64,000 nt of DNA from Sphingomonas dokdonensis (GTDB lineage: Bacteria; Pseudomonadota; Alphaproteobacteria; Sphingomonadales; Sphingomonadaceae). A model generated the notes under the pieces. It saw only the letters and a program-made list of their open reading frames with translations, did no database searches and was not told the DNA's origin. The position numbers were made by a program, and so were the translations under genes. Shown here piece after piece: positions 1-6,968 of the stretch. The stretch is from the NCBI RefSeq assembly GCF_002197685.1, contig NZ_NBBI01000003.1, positions 124,001 through 188,000 on the forward strand, written 5' to 3'. Every line of letters starts with the position of its first letter. Position 1 is the stretch's first letter.

Positions 1-969
1 GGTAACGGTCAGCTTGCCGCCACGACGCTCGTCGCCCTTGCGGTCACGCTGCTGCGGACGCGCGGGTGCGGCGTTGTTGCGCGGGGTCGCCTGGCCCGAC
101 GGCATGTTGCGCTGCTGCGAAGCGGGCGCGGATGCCGCGGTGGTCGCCGCGGGCTTGGGCTCGGGCTTCGGCTCGGGCTTGGGCTGCGGCTTGGGAATCT
201 CGGGACGGGCGACCGGCGAGAAGCGACGCGGTGCCGGCAGCGACGGATCGCGTGCCAGTTCCACCACCGGCGGCGCCGGCGGGGCGGCGCGCTTGGCCGG
301 CGCAGCGGGTGCGGCGGGCGGCGGCGGCGGCGGGGCCGCAACCGGTGCCGGCTCGGGCGCAGCGGCCGGCGCTTCGGCGGCAGGTGCCTCGGGCTCCGGC
401 GCAGGCGGCGTCGCCGGCGCCACCGGACGGAACATGATCGGCGCGCCGGTCGGCACGGTCAGCTGCGGCGCAGCAGGCGCGGGCTCGGGCGTCGGCTCCG
501 GGGCGGGTGCTTCGGCTGCCACGGGCTCGGCCGCGGCCGGCTCGGGTGCTGCGGCAGCAGCAGCCGCGCGCTCTTCGGCGCGACGCTTTTCGTCCTCGGC
601 GGCGCGCGCACGCTCCGCCTCTTCGCGGCGACGCAGATCTTCCAGCGCCTGCATGCGCTGTTCCTCGGCCTCACGGGCGAGTCGCGCCACGCGCTCCTGC
701 GGCGTCTCGTTGGACGGCGCGCGCTGGGGCGGGGGCGGCGGTGCGGCGGGGGCCGGCGCTGCTGCTGCGGGCTCGGGTGCAGCCGGCGCGGCCTGCTCGG
801 GCGCCTCGCCCGGCTTGCGGAACGTGCGCGCCTTCTTTGTTTCCACGATCACCGTATTGGAGCGGCCGTGGCTGAAGCTCTGCTTCACCTTGCCGGTCTC
901 GACCGTGCGCCGCACTCCCAAAGGCGCGCGCATGCCAAGTTTCGGCTTTTCGTTGTCGGTCTCGCTCAC
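1..969 (-). CDS. infB: Translation initiation factor IF-2, N-terminal part (gene runs off the window)
   Basis: IF-2 is the GTPase that brings initiator tRNA to the ribosome. Only the first 323 codons are here; the GTPase and tRNA-binding domains lie beyond position 1. The start is a GTG at 969 that overlaps the ylxR stop as GTGA, and the protein begins MSETDNEKPKLGMRAPLGVR, the usual alphaproteobacterial IF-2 opening. Next come the conserved stretch around GRSNTVIVETKK, a charged coiled-coil-like segment rich in Glu, Arg and Ala, and a long Pro/Ala/Glu linker ending in a basic region (PQQRDRKGDERRGG). This low-complexity N-terminus is normal for the family. It is the last gene of the rimP-nusA-ylxR-infB operon visible here. 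Confidence 0.93.
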   Translation of the reverse strand, partial: MSETDNEKPKLGMRAPLGVRRTVETGKVKQSFSHGRSNTVIVETKKARTFRKPGEAPEQAAPAAPEPAAAAPAPAAPPPPPQRAPSNETPQERVARLAREAEEQRMQALEDLRRREEAERARAAEDEKRRAEERAAAAAAAPEPAAAEPVAAEAPAPEPTPEPAPAAPQLTVPTGAPIMFRPVAPATPPAPEPEAPAAEAPAAAPEPAPVAAPPPPPPAAPAAPAKRAAPPAPPVVELARDPSLPAPRRFSPVARPEIPKPQPKPEPKPEPKPAATTAASAPASQQRNMPSGQATPRNNAAPARPQQRDRKGDERRGGKLTVT

Positions 970-1727
970 TCAAATTCCTCGTGTGTCGTCACGGCCGGTT
1001 CGTGCCCGGAAAGGTCGGGCGCCGATGCGCCTTGCGCGGCCGTTGCGCAAGGTGCGGCAATCAGATCGTCCGTCAAAGCATCGCCTTGACGGGCTTCTGC
1101 AGGGTCGGGGCCGATAAAGCGGCGCCAGCGATCGAGCGCGTCGCTCAACCTGCCGGCCGCCATGCGGTCGGTGACGCCGATATGTACCACGTTTTCGCGG
1201 CCCAGCGCCATCGACAATATGGGGCGAGGTATCGGCAGAACCAAGCCCCCCAGATCAGATCCTTCGCGGTCGGAGCCGACGCGCCACGCCTGCGCCAGCT
1301 TGCGCCGCCCATCCTCCGCGGCGTCGGCCGCATGGTACAGCGCGTGGAGCTTGCCCGCGCGCGCCGCCTCGCCGATCCGGTCGGAACCGGTCAGCACGGT
1401 GCCGGACCGCGCCTCCAGCCCCAGCCGGTCGAGCGCGTTGCGCTCCAGCGCAGCCGCGATCAGTTGCACCAGATCGTCAGGCACCGTGAAGTCGCCCGTC
1501 TTGAACGCCCGCGCCAGCGCCCCGCGCAGCTTCCCCTTGGCCTGTGCCGCAGCGAGCGCCGCCGCGTCCACTCCAATCCACGCCCCGCGCCCCGGCGCCT
1601 TGGCACGCACATCGGGCAGCACACGCCCGTCGGGCGCCAGCACGAGCCGGACAAGCCCGTCTCGCGGCGCCTCCTCACGCGAGAGGATACAGGTGCGGGT
1701 GGGATCAGCCACGAGCGCCTCCGTCAT
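966..1727 (-). CDS. ylxR: YlxR-like RNA-binding protein (DUF448) with C-terminal L7Ae-like region
   Basis: This 253-residue protein begins with a YlxR/DUF448 domain (about residues 8-90): RTCILSREEAP followed by the family signature GRGAWIG. The rest resembles the L7Ae-like half found in the longer alphaproteobacterial members. YlxR proteins bind RNA or nucleoid and are normally encoded between nusA and infB, as here. The stop overlaps the infB GTG by 4 nt, so the two are probably translationally coupled. The ATG at 1725-1727 falls inside the left arm of an inverted repeat that belongs to the neighbouring GIY-YIG element, so its upstream signals were replaced or are supplied by that element. 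Identification is by motif and position. Confidence 0.9.
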   Translation of the reverse strand: MTEALVADPTRTCILSREEAPRDGLVRLVLAPDGRVLPDVRAKAPGRGAWIGVDAAALAAAQAKGKLRGALARAFKTGDFTVPDDLVQLIAAALERNALDRLGLEARSGTVLTGSDRIGEAARAGKLHALYHAADAAEDGRRKLAQAWRVGSDREGSDLGGLVLPIPRPILSMALGRENVVHIGVTDRMAAGRLSDALDRWRRFIGPDPAEARQGDALTDDLIAAPCATAAQGASAPDLSGHEPAVTTHEEFE

Positions 1728-1776
1728 GCAGAGCTTGTCCCGGCATCAATCCACCGCCAGTCTCGCCGGCATGAGG
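1723..1776. repeat. Degenerate REP-type inverted repeat at the left end of the GIY-YIG gene
   Basis: This segment looks like two REP arms placed back to back. The left arm starts GTCATGC and ends CGGCATCAATCCAC; the right arm ends CGCCGGCATGAG. The arms match, with changes, the cleaner pair at 2084-2177 on the other side of the GIY-YIG gene. The left arm covers the ylxR start codon (1725-1727, minus strand) and the right arm contains the ATG of the nuclease gene (1771). Confidence 0.6.
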
Positions 1777-2076
1777 GAGCGACAACCGTGCGTTTATATC
1801 CTGGCAAGCGGACGGAATGGCACGCTGTACATTGGTGTGACGTCCAATCTCATCGGCCGGCTGATCCAGCATCGCGACGGCACATTCGCCGGCTTCACCG
1901 GTCGCTACGGCGTACAACGACTCGTGTGGTACGACGTGGCCGACACTATGGAAGCCGCGATTGCCACTGAGAAGCGACTCAAGAAGTGGCCGCGTCAGTA
2001 CAAGCTCAACGTGATCGAACGCGAAAACCCGTTCTGGGAAGACCTGGCAATCAGCCTGAGCCTGCCGCCCCTTTAA
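1771..2076 (+). CDS. Small GIY-YIG endonuclease-domain protein
   Basis: The 101-residue product is a stand-alone GIY-YIG domain: VYILASGRNGTLYIGVTSNL carries the first motif (Y-I-L then Y-I-G), an Arg follows in LIGRLIQHR, and a late Glu in AAIATEKRLKKWPRQYK is the expected metal ligand. Single-domain members (UPF0213/YhbQ-like) are common in sphingomonads and their biological role is not established. The ATG at 1771 was chosen because the domain starts directly after it; longer upstream reading frame is shadow of ylxR. The gene lies opposite to the nusA-infB operon, between nusA and ylxR, and is bounded on both sides by related inverted repeats, which suggests a composite, possibly mobile unit. 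DNA cleavage activity is inferred from the family only. Confidence 0.88.
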   Translation: MRERQPCVYILASGRNGTLYIGVTSNLIGRLIQHRDGTFAGFTGRYGVQRLVWYDVADTMEAAIATEKRLKKWPRQYKLNVIERENPFWEDLAISLSLPPL

Positions 2077-2083
2077 CCACGTC

Positions 2084-2177
2084 GTCATGCCGGCCTTGTG
2101 CCGGCATCCACTCTTCCGCGAGTCCCACGATGGTTGAGTACGCGGGCCGGTGGATGCCGGCACGAGGCCGGCATGAC
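2084..2177. repeat. Pair of REP-type repeats in inverted orientation (BIME-like)
   Basis: Two 28-nt units face each other: 2084-2111 (starts GTCATGCCGG, ends CGGCATCCAC) and 2150-2177 (starts GTGGATGCCGG, ends GGCATGAC). Each unit folds alone, with a perfect 8-bp stem ATGCCGGC/GCCGGCAT and a 5-nt loop, and the two units can also pair with each other. Related 28-nt units occur at 26957-26984, 27923-27950 and 27989-28016. The remaining sequence to 2293 holds no gene. Confidence 0.85.
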
Positions 2178-2293
2178 GGACAGAAACCATCGCAGCACCG
2201 GACGCACGTATACCGGTACCCACGCGCACCGAGCCACTCCCCGCCACCCGGCGAGAGCACCCAAACCCGACCTGCCGAAGCGCCGCTAGCCGA

Positions 2294-2533
2294 TCATTGC
2301 GAGGAACCCGCATGCGCGTCTCCCTCGCTTGTCGCCGCCTTGGGCGCGTCCCGATCGACGATCAGGACGCCGCCGGCGCCGTAATTTTCGGTGGAAACTT
2401 CCTCGATCACGACCTGCACCGCAGCCGGGTTCTTGCCCAGCCGCGAGACGAGTGAGGCCGTGACGTCGGCCACGATCCCCGCCTTCTGCTCCTTGGTCGC
2501 GGAGCCTGCCATTCTGATCGAGACGAAGGGCAT
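2294..2533 (-). CDS. 4-oxalocrotonate tautomerase family protein
   Basis: This is a 79-residue tautomerase-superfamily protein. After the initiator Met comes PFVSIRMAG, giving the N-terminal Pro that acts as general base in 4-OT enzymes; a conserved beta-alpha-beta pattern follows (EQKAGIVADVTASLVSRLGK, then VQVVIEEVSTENYGAGG). Family members isomerise 2-hydroxymuconate-type or related enol substrates; the substrate here is unknown. The ATG overlaps the nusA stop as TGATG, so it is coupled to nusA, an unusual location because ylxR normally follows nusA directly. The C-terminal tail after the core is about 15 residues longer than in minimal 62-residue members. Confidence 0.85.
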   Translation of the reverse strand: MPFVSIRMAGSATKEQKAGIVADVTASLVSRLGKNPAAVQVVIEEVSTENYGAGGVLIVDRDAPKAATSEGDAHAGSSQ

Positions 2534-4149
2534 CAGGCCTCGGACGCCTCCTCGGCGACGTCGGCCACCGGCTGCTCGTCATCGGCGAACCAATGCGCGC
2601 GCGCGGCCATGATGATCTCGTTGCCCTGCTCCTCGGTCAGGCCATAGCTGCCCAGCACGCCGCCCTTGTGCTCGGGGCGCTTGGGCGCGTCCTCGTTGCG
2701 GCGGCGCGGCTCGGCGCGCTTCTTCTCGATCAGCTCGTCCGTCGCGAGATCGGCGATGTCGTCGAGCGTCTTCAAGCCGGCCTTGCCCAGCGTCACCAGC
2801 ATTTCCTCGGTCAGGTGCGGCAGCTCGGCCACCGCATCCTCCACGCCGAGCGCCTGGCGGGCCTCGCGGTTCGCCTGTTCGCGGCGCTCGATCGCCTCGG
2901 CAGCGCGGCTCTGCAGCTCCTGCGCGAGATCCTCGTCGAAGCCTTCGATTGCGGCGAGCTCGTCAAGCTCGACGTAGGCCACTTCCTCCAGCTCGGTGAA
3001 GCCCTCTGCAACCAGCAGCTGCGCCAGCGTCTCGTCGACGTCCAGCTCGTTCTGGAACGTCTCGGTCCGCGTGACGAACTCCTGCTGACGCTTCTCCGAC
3101 GAATCGGTCTCCGTCATGATGTCGATCGCCTTGGCGGTCAGCTGCGAGGCGAGGCGCACATTCTGGCCGCGACGGCCGATCGCCAACGACAGCATGTCAT
3201 CGGGAACGACCACCTCGATCCGCTCTTCCTCCTCGTCGATCAGCACGCGGCTGACGTTGGCGGGCTGCAGCGCGTTGACGACGAAGGTCGCAATGTCGGG
3301 CGACCAGGGGATGATGTCGATCTTCTCGCCCTGCATTTCCTGCACGACGGCCTGCACGCGGCTGCCCTTCATGCCGACGCACGCGCCGACCGGGTCGATC
3401 GACGAATCGTGGCTGATGACGCCGATCTTGGCGCGGCTGCCCGGATCGCGCGCGGCGGCCTTGATCTCGATGATGCCGTCGTAGATCTCGGGCACTTCCT
3501 GCGCGAACAGCTTCTTCATGAAGTCGGGATGCGCGCGGGACAGGAAGATCTGCGGCCCGCGATTCTCGCGCACCACCTTCAGGATCAGGCTGCGGATACG
3601 GTCGTTCACGCGCACAACCTCGCGCGGGATCTGCGCGTCGCGGCGGATCACGCCCTCGGCGCGGCCCAGATCGACGACGATGTGGCCGAACTCTACCCGC
3701 TTCACGACGCCGGTGATGATCTCGCCGGCGCGATCCTTGAACTCTTCATACTGGCGCTCGCGCTCGGCATCGCGGACCTTCTGAAAGATGGTCTGCTTGG
3801 CGGCCTGCGCCTGGATGCGGCCGAATTCGATCGGCGGCAGCGGATCGACCAGATAGTCGCCGACCACGGCGCCCTTCTGCAGCTTCTGCGCGCCGGCGAC
3901 GTCGACCTGCTTGTAGAGGTCGTCCACTTCCTCGACCACTTCGACGACGCGCCACAGGCGCAGATCGCCGTTGTTCGGATCGAGCTTCGCGCGGATGTCC
4001 ATTTCCTGGCCGTAGCGGGTACGCGCCGCACGCTGGATCGCATCCTCCATCGCCTCGATGACGATGCCCTTGTCGATCATCTTTTCCGATGCGACGCTGT
4101 TGGCGATCGCGATCAGCTCCGCGCGATTGGCGGTGACGCCGGTGGCCAT
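2533..4149 (-). CDS. nusA: Transcription termination/antitermination factor NusA
   Basis: NusA (538 residues) binds RNA polymerase and nascent RNA and controls pausing, termination and antitermination. The order is the N-terminal polymerase-binding domain (1 to about 130), an S1 domain beginning near EIITGVVKRVEFGHIVVDLG, two KH domains ending around LAIGRRGQNVRLASQLTAKAI, and two C-terminal helix-hairpin-helix repeats (LLVAEGFTELEEVAYVELDEL and MLVTLGKAGLKTLDDIADLA), then an acidic tail. The ATG at 4149 overlaps the rimP stop by one base (TAATG). A longer in-frame start upstream would run through rimP and has no family support. The tautomerase start overlaps its stop. Confidence 0.97.
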   Translation of the reverse strand: MATGVTANRAELIAIANSVASEKMIDKGIVIEAMEDAIQRAARTRYGQEMDIRAKLDPNNGDLRLWRVVEVVEEVDDLYKQVDVAGAQKLQKGAVVGDYLVDPLPPIEFGRIQAQAAKQTIFQKVRDAERERQYEEFKDRAGEIITGVVKRVEFGHIVVDLGRAEGVIRRDAQIPREVVRVNDRIRSLILKVVRENRGPQIFLSRAHPDFMKKLFAQEVPEIYDGIIEIKAAARDPGSRAKIGVISHDSSIDPVGACVGMKGSRVQAVVQEMQGEKIDIIPWSPDIATFVVNALQPANVSRVLIDEEEERIEVVVPDDMLSLAIGRRGQNVRLASQLTAKAIDIMTETDSSEKRQQEFVTRTETFQNELDVDETLAQLLVAEGFTELEEVAYVELDELAAIEGFDEDLAQELQSRAAEAIERREQANREARQALGVEDAVAELPHLTEEMLVTLGKAGLKTLDDIADLATDELIEKKRAEPRRRNEDAPKRPEHKGGVLGSYGLTEEQGNEIIMAARAHWFADDEQPVADVAEEASEA

Positions 4150-4697
4150 TACTCGGTTTCCTCTGCTTCGATCTCTTCGTCGGCGCCCTCGGCGGAGAGC
4201 GGGACGGTGGCTGCAATCAATTTGTCGGTGAGCACCAGCTTCGCATCGACGATGCGCGCGAACGGCACGCTGGCGACGCTGCCGGTGCGGTTGCGGATCG
4301 CAACCTCGTCGCCCGTGACGCTTTCGATCTCGCCGCGGAACTGCTTCTGCCCGTCGAGCGGCGCGTCCAGCGTCAGCTTGGCCTCGTGCCCGGCCCAGTC
4401 GGTGTAATCCGACAGGCGCGTCAGTGGGCGGTCGATGCCGGGGCTCGACACTTCGAGGCGGTACGCGCCCTCGATGGGATCGCGGCCCTCCTCCTCCAGC
4501 TTGTCGAGCACGTCGGAGATGCGGCGCGACAGGTCGGCGCAATCGTCGATCGTCAGCTGCCGCGTGTCGGGGCGCTCCGCCATCACCTGAAGCGTGCGAT
4601 CGTCGCCCTTGCCGAACAGCGCCACGCGCACGAGCTCGAACCCGAGCGCTTCGGCTTCGGCTTCGATCAGTCGGTCAAGCGCGGCAACATCCGCCAT
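4149..4697 (-). CDS. rimP: Ribosome maturation factor RimP
   Basis: RimP (182 residues) assists assembly of the 30S subunit. Conserved features are the opening ADVAALDRLIEAEAEALGFE, the central GAYRLEVSSPGIDRPLTR block typical of the family, and an SH3-like C-terminal domain (EIESVTGDEVAIRNRTGSVA) followed by an acidic tail. ATG 4697 was chosen because the family begins here; the longer reading frame up to 4811 runs into a good promoter-like sequence. It is the first gene of the rimP-nusA operon. Confidence 0.95.
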   Translation of the reverse strand: MADVAALDRLIEAEAEALGFELVRVALFGKGDDRTLQVMAERPDTRQLTIDDCADLSRRISDVLDKLEEEGRDPIEGAYRLEVSSPGIDRPLTRLSDYTDWAGHEAKLTLDAPLDGQKQFRGEIESVTGDEVAIRNRTGSVASVPFARIVDAKLVLTDKLIAATVPLSAEGADEEIEAEETE

Positions 4698-4782
4698 CGG
4701 ATCTCCATACACACAGGTTCTTGCCGCCGCGGAGCCAGCCCCGCGACCCCTTGCATCTGGCGATGTAAGAGAAAGCACGCGT

Positions 4783-4811
4783 GATATAGAGCAGGAGCAG
4801 GCCGCGCACAA
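4783..4811 (-). promoter_or_regulatory. Candidate promoter of the rimP-nusA-infB operon
   Basis: On the minus strand a -35-like TTGTGC (4811-4806) is separated by exactly 17 nt from a -10-like TATATC (4788-4783). It lies about 85 nt upstream of the rimP ATG. The -35 matches the consensus weakly (3 of 6), the -10 better (4 of 6). The call is from pattern and spacing only. Confidence 0.45.
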
Positions 4812-4873
4812 TCCCCCGCCGTCGCCCGGTGATTTGTTACAGGGTGAATTGTTACGGAATGTTGCTCACGCAT

Positions 4874-4899
4874 GGAACGCGCAGCGCCTCACCCTCGTT
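4874..4899 (+). promoter_or_regulatory. EcfG-type (general stress) promoter
   Basis: GGAAC (4874-4878), 17 nt, then CGTT (4896-4899) is an exact match to the alphaproteobacterial EcfG consensus GGAAC-N16/17-CGTT. It sits 28 nt upstream of the ATG of the small membrane peptide at 4928, the right distance for a start of transcription near 4906. Confidence 0.8.
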
Positions 4900-4927
4900 G
4901 GAGATGAAAACCAAGGGAGCGAAGACC

Positions 4928-5071
4928 ATGTTGTGGACCATTGCCGTCATTTTGCTGATCCTGTGGCTGCTGGGCTTCAGCCTGCACATCGCGGGCGGCC
5001 TGATCCACATCCTGCTGGTTATCGCGGTCATCGTCGGGCTGGTGCAGCTGTTCTCCGGCCGCCGCGTCTAG
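4928..5071 (+). CDS. Small lmo0937-family membrane peptide
   Basis: The 47-residue product has two closely spaced hydrophobic segments, LWTIAVILLILWLLGFSL and GGLIHILLVIAVIVGLVQLF, with a short basic end (SGRRV). This is the layout of the lmo0937/DUF5670 family of tiny membrane proteins, often stress-induced and of unknown function. ATG 4928 follows a purine-rich site (AAGGGAGCGAAG); the longer frame upstream crosses the EcfG-type promoter and was rejected. A hairpin follows at 5081-5108. Confidence 0.85.
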   Translation: MLWTIAVILLILWLLGFSLHIAGGLIHILLVIAVIVGLVQLFSGRRV

Positions 5072-5080
5072 GCGCCTGCC

Positions 5081-5108
5081 GCCGCCCCGGCGAAAGGTCC
5101 GGGGTGGC
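5081..5108. terminator. Hairpin between convergent genes
   Basis: GCCGCCCCGG and CCGGGGTGGC form a 10-bp stem (one G-U pair) around an 8-nt loop, between the small membrane peptide gene (plus) and the SRPBCC gene (minus). There is no T tract, so factor-independent termination is uncertain. Confidence 0.45.
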
Positions 5109-5117
5109 GCCCGCAGG

Positions 5118-5516
5118 CTAGCCCCGTTCCGCCAGCGCCTTCAGCCTGGCGAGGTCGCTCCTGATCCAGCGACGGTCGCGCGCAAAGGTCTCGTCGTCCA
5201 TACCGGGCTGACGAAACAGCGTCAGTTGCACCTCGGCGCCGTCGCCGTTGGCGATCACCCGCAGCGGCACGTGCACCGCATCCGCGCCGTCGGGGATCAC
5301 GCGATGGTCCATGACGCCGAATGCGTTGTTGGCCGTGAAGAACACGCGGATGTCCCCCTCGGCGCCCTTGCCGACCCACGAGTCGCCGTCCTGCCGCAGC
5401 GCGAATTCGCTCAGCCCCGACGCCCAGCGCTGGAAATCGGCCGGGCGCCAGAACGCCTCATAGACGTCGCGCCACGGCCGATCGATCGTGACCGACAGGA
5501 CGATCGCCGGCAGCAT
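5118..5516 (-). CDS. SRPBCC-fold protein
   Basis: This 132-residue protein has the START/SRPBCC look: an initial strand with IDRPWRDVYEAFWRPADFQRW, followed by alternating strands (WVGKGAEGDIRVFFTANNAFGVMDHRVI) and a long C-terminal helix (DRRWIRSDLARLKALAERG). Such proteins bind hydrophobic ligands or act as small cyclases; no ligand can be named. Its ATG overlaps the E2 stop as TGATG, so it is read with the branched-chain dehydrogenase operon, of which it is the last gene. Confidence 0.8.
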   Translation of the reverse strand: MLPAIVLSVTIDRPWRDVYEAFWRPADFQRWASGLSEFALRQDGDSWVGKGAEGDIRVFFTANNAFGVMDHRVIPDGADAVHVPLRVIANGDGAEVQLTLFRQPGMDDETFARDRRWIRSDLARLKALAERG

Positions 5517-6868
5517 CAGTCAGCGAACAACAACACAGGCGTCTCGAGCAGCTTCTTCACCGCCTGGACGTAGCTTGCCGCATCCCAGCCGTCGACCACG
5601 CGATGGTCGCAGCTGATCGACAGGTTCATCAGCTTCGCCCGCACGATGTCGTCGCCGCGGAAGACGGGACGCTCGACGATCTTGTTCGGTCCGATGATCG
5701 CCACTTCGGGCCGGTTGATCACCGGCGTCGTCGCGATGCCGCCCAGCGGGCCGAGCGAGGTAACGGTGATCGTCCCGCCGCCCAGCTCCTCGGGCTTCAG
5801 TTTCTGCGTGCGCGCCGCTTCGGCCAAGCGCCCGATCTCGCTGGCGAGCTGCCAGACGTTCTTGTCCTGCGCGTCGCGGATCACCGGCACGGTCAGCCCG
5901 GCATCGGTCTGCGCCGCCATGCCGAGGTGCACCCGGCCCGACCGCGTCACCACGCCCGCCTCGTCGTCGTAACGCGCGTTCAGCATCGGGAAGTCGGGCA
6001 GCGTGCGGCAGATCGCGACGATCAGGAACGGCAGCATGGTCAGCTTCGGCCGCTGCCCGCGATTGTCGTTCAGGTCGGCGCGCATTTCCTCCAGCGCGGT
6101 CACGTCGATTTCGTCGACATAGGTGAAGTGCGGGATGTTGCGCTTCGACGCCGCCATGTTCTCGGCGATACGGCGGCGCATCCCGATCACCTTGACCTGC
6201 TCGTCGTCACGCGCGCGGCTGGCGTGCGGCGCGTGATAGCCCTGCCCGCCGGCGTAGCGCAGATAGGCGTCGAGGTCGGCGTGGCGGATACGGTCGCCTT
6301 CCGACACCTTCACCTGGGACAGGTCGACGCCCAGATCCTTCGCGCGCGCCCGCACTGCCGGGGAGGCGAGGATCGGGGTTGTTGAGGCGCTGGCCCCTTC
6401 CCCGTTCGGGCTGAGCTTGTCGAAGCCCGTGCCACCAGCGATATCGTTCTTGGCACGCCCTTCGACAGGCTCAGGGCGAACGGCGGTGGGGGCAGGAGCG
6501 GCTTCCGTCACTTCCTCGACCCCCGGATTCTCCGCCTCGAACGCCTCGGCCTCGTCCACGCCGCCCAGCTTGTCCTCGACCTCGGCGGCGTCATCAGCCG
6601 CCGCGGCCGGCGTCGCCGCCGCATCGGCATCGGTCTCGATCACCACCAGCATCGCGCCGATCGCGATCTGGTCGCCCACCTCTCCGGCCAGCTCAACGAC
6701 GGTACCCGACACCGGCGATTCCATCTCCACGGTCGCCTTGTCGGTCATCATGTCTGCGATATTCTGGTCTTCCTCGACCCGGTCGCCGACCGCGACGTGC
6801 CAGCCGACGATCTCCGCCTCGGCAATGCCTTCGCCGATGTCCGGCAGCTTGAAGGTAAAACGCGCCAT
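5516..6868 (-). CDS. bkdB: Dihydrolipoyl acyltransferase (E2) of branched-chain 2-oxoacid dehydrogenase
   Basis: The 450-residue E2 core carries acyl groups on a lipoyl arm and passes them to CoA. An N-terminal lipoyl domain (FTFKLPDIGEGIAEAEIVGW) has its lipoyl Lys at about residue 44 in MMTDKATVEMESP. A variable linker follows, then a peripheral-subunit-binding domain (ASPAVRARAKDLGVDLSQV) and the catalytic domain ending with the DHRVVDGWDAASY active-site motif. ATG 6868 is the family start. The linker (about residues 128-156) is encoded by an inverted repeat and reads AVRPEPVEGRAKNDIAGG and FDKLSPNGEG, an in-frame repeat insertion. Genes for E1-beta and E1-alpha lie upstream on the same strand; no E3 gene is in the window. 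Confidence 0.95.
   Translation of the reverse strand: MARFTFKLPDIGEGIAEAEIVGWHVAVGDRVEEDQNIADMMTDKATVEMESPVSGTVVELAGEVGDQIAIGAMLVVIETDADAAATPAAAADDAAEVEDKLGGVDEAEAFEAENPGVEEVTEAAPAPTAVRPEPVEGRAKNDIAGGTGFDKLSPNGEGASASTTPILASPAVRARAKDLGVDLSQVKVSEGDRIRHADLDAYLRYAGGQGYHAPHASRARDDEQVKVIGMRRRIAENMAASKRNIPHFTYVDEIDVTALEEMRADLNDNRGQRPKLTMLPFLIVAICRTLPDFPMLNARYDDEAGVVTRSGRVHLGMAAQTDAGLTVPVIRDAQDKNVWQLASEIGRLAEAARTQKLKPEELGGGTITVTSLGPLGGIATTPVINRPEVAIIGPNKIVERPVFRGDDIVRAKLMNLSISCDHRVVDGWDAASYVQAVKKLLETPVLLFAD
6402..6483. repeat. In-frame REP-type inverted repeat inside the E2 gene
   Basis: The outer arms start CCGTTCGGGCTGAGCTTGTC and end AGGCTCAGGGCGAACGG, nearly perfect inverted copies of about 33 nt around a short centre. 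It encodes the RPEPVEGR...FDKLSPNG peptide in the flexible linker between lipoyl and binding domains. The same repeat family appears at 11131-11203 and 24395-24477. Confidence 0.85.
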
Positions 6869-6880
6869 TGTTCTTGCTTC

Positions 6881-6952
6881 CGTTCGTGCTGAGCGAAGTC
6901 GAGACACTGATCTCGTAAAACCCCGTCCCTCGACTTCGCTCGGGACGAACGG
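6881..6952. repeat. REP-type inverted repeat between E2 and E1-beta genes
   Basis: The arms begin CGTTCGTGCTGAGCGAAGTC and end TCGACTTCGCTCGGGACGAA plus CGG. It fills almost the whole 100-nt gap between E1-beta and E2. A related copy is at 11253-11335 inside imuB. Confidence 0.8.
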
Positions 6953-6968
6953 GGCGGGTGGCCGCAGC

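Noticed and set aside
14..1117. 367-codon plus-strand frame opposite infB and ylxR
   Set aside because: It is Ala/Gly/Ser/Arg low complexity, the usual antisense shadow of a Pro/Ala-rich high-GC gene, and infB is well supported on the other strand.
2593..4407. 604-codon frame opposite nusA
   Set aside because: Lies antisense to a clear nusA, has no recognisable domain, and its composition (His/Leu/Asp-rich) is typical of high-GC shadows.
4150..4542. N-terminal extension of nusA into rimP
   Set aside because: The extension overlaps rimP in another frame; NusA starts at 4149 by family, with a TAATG junction.
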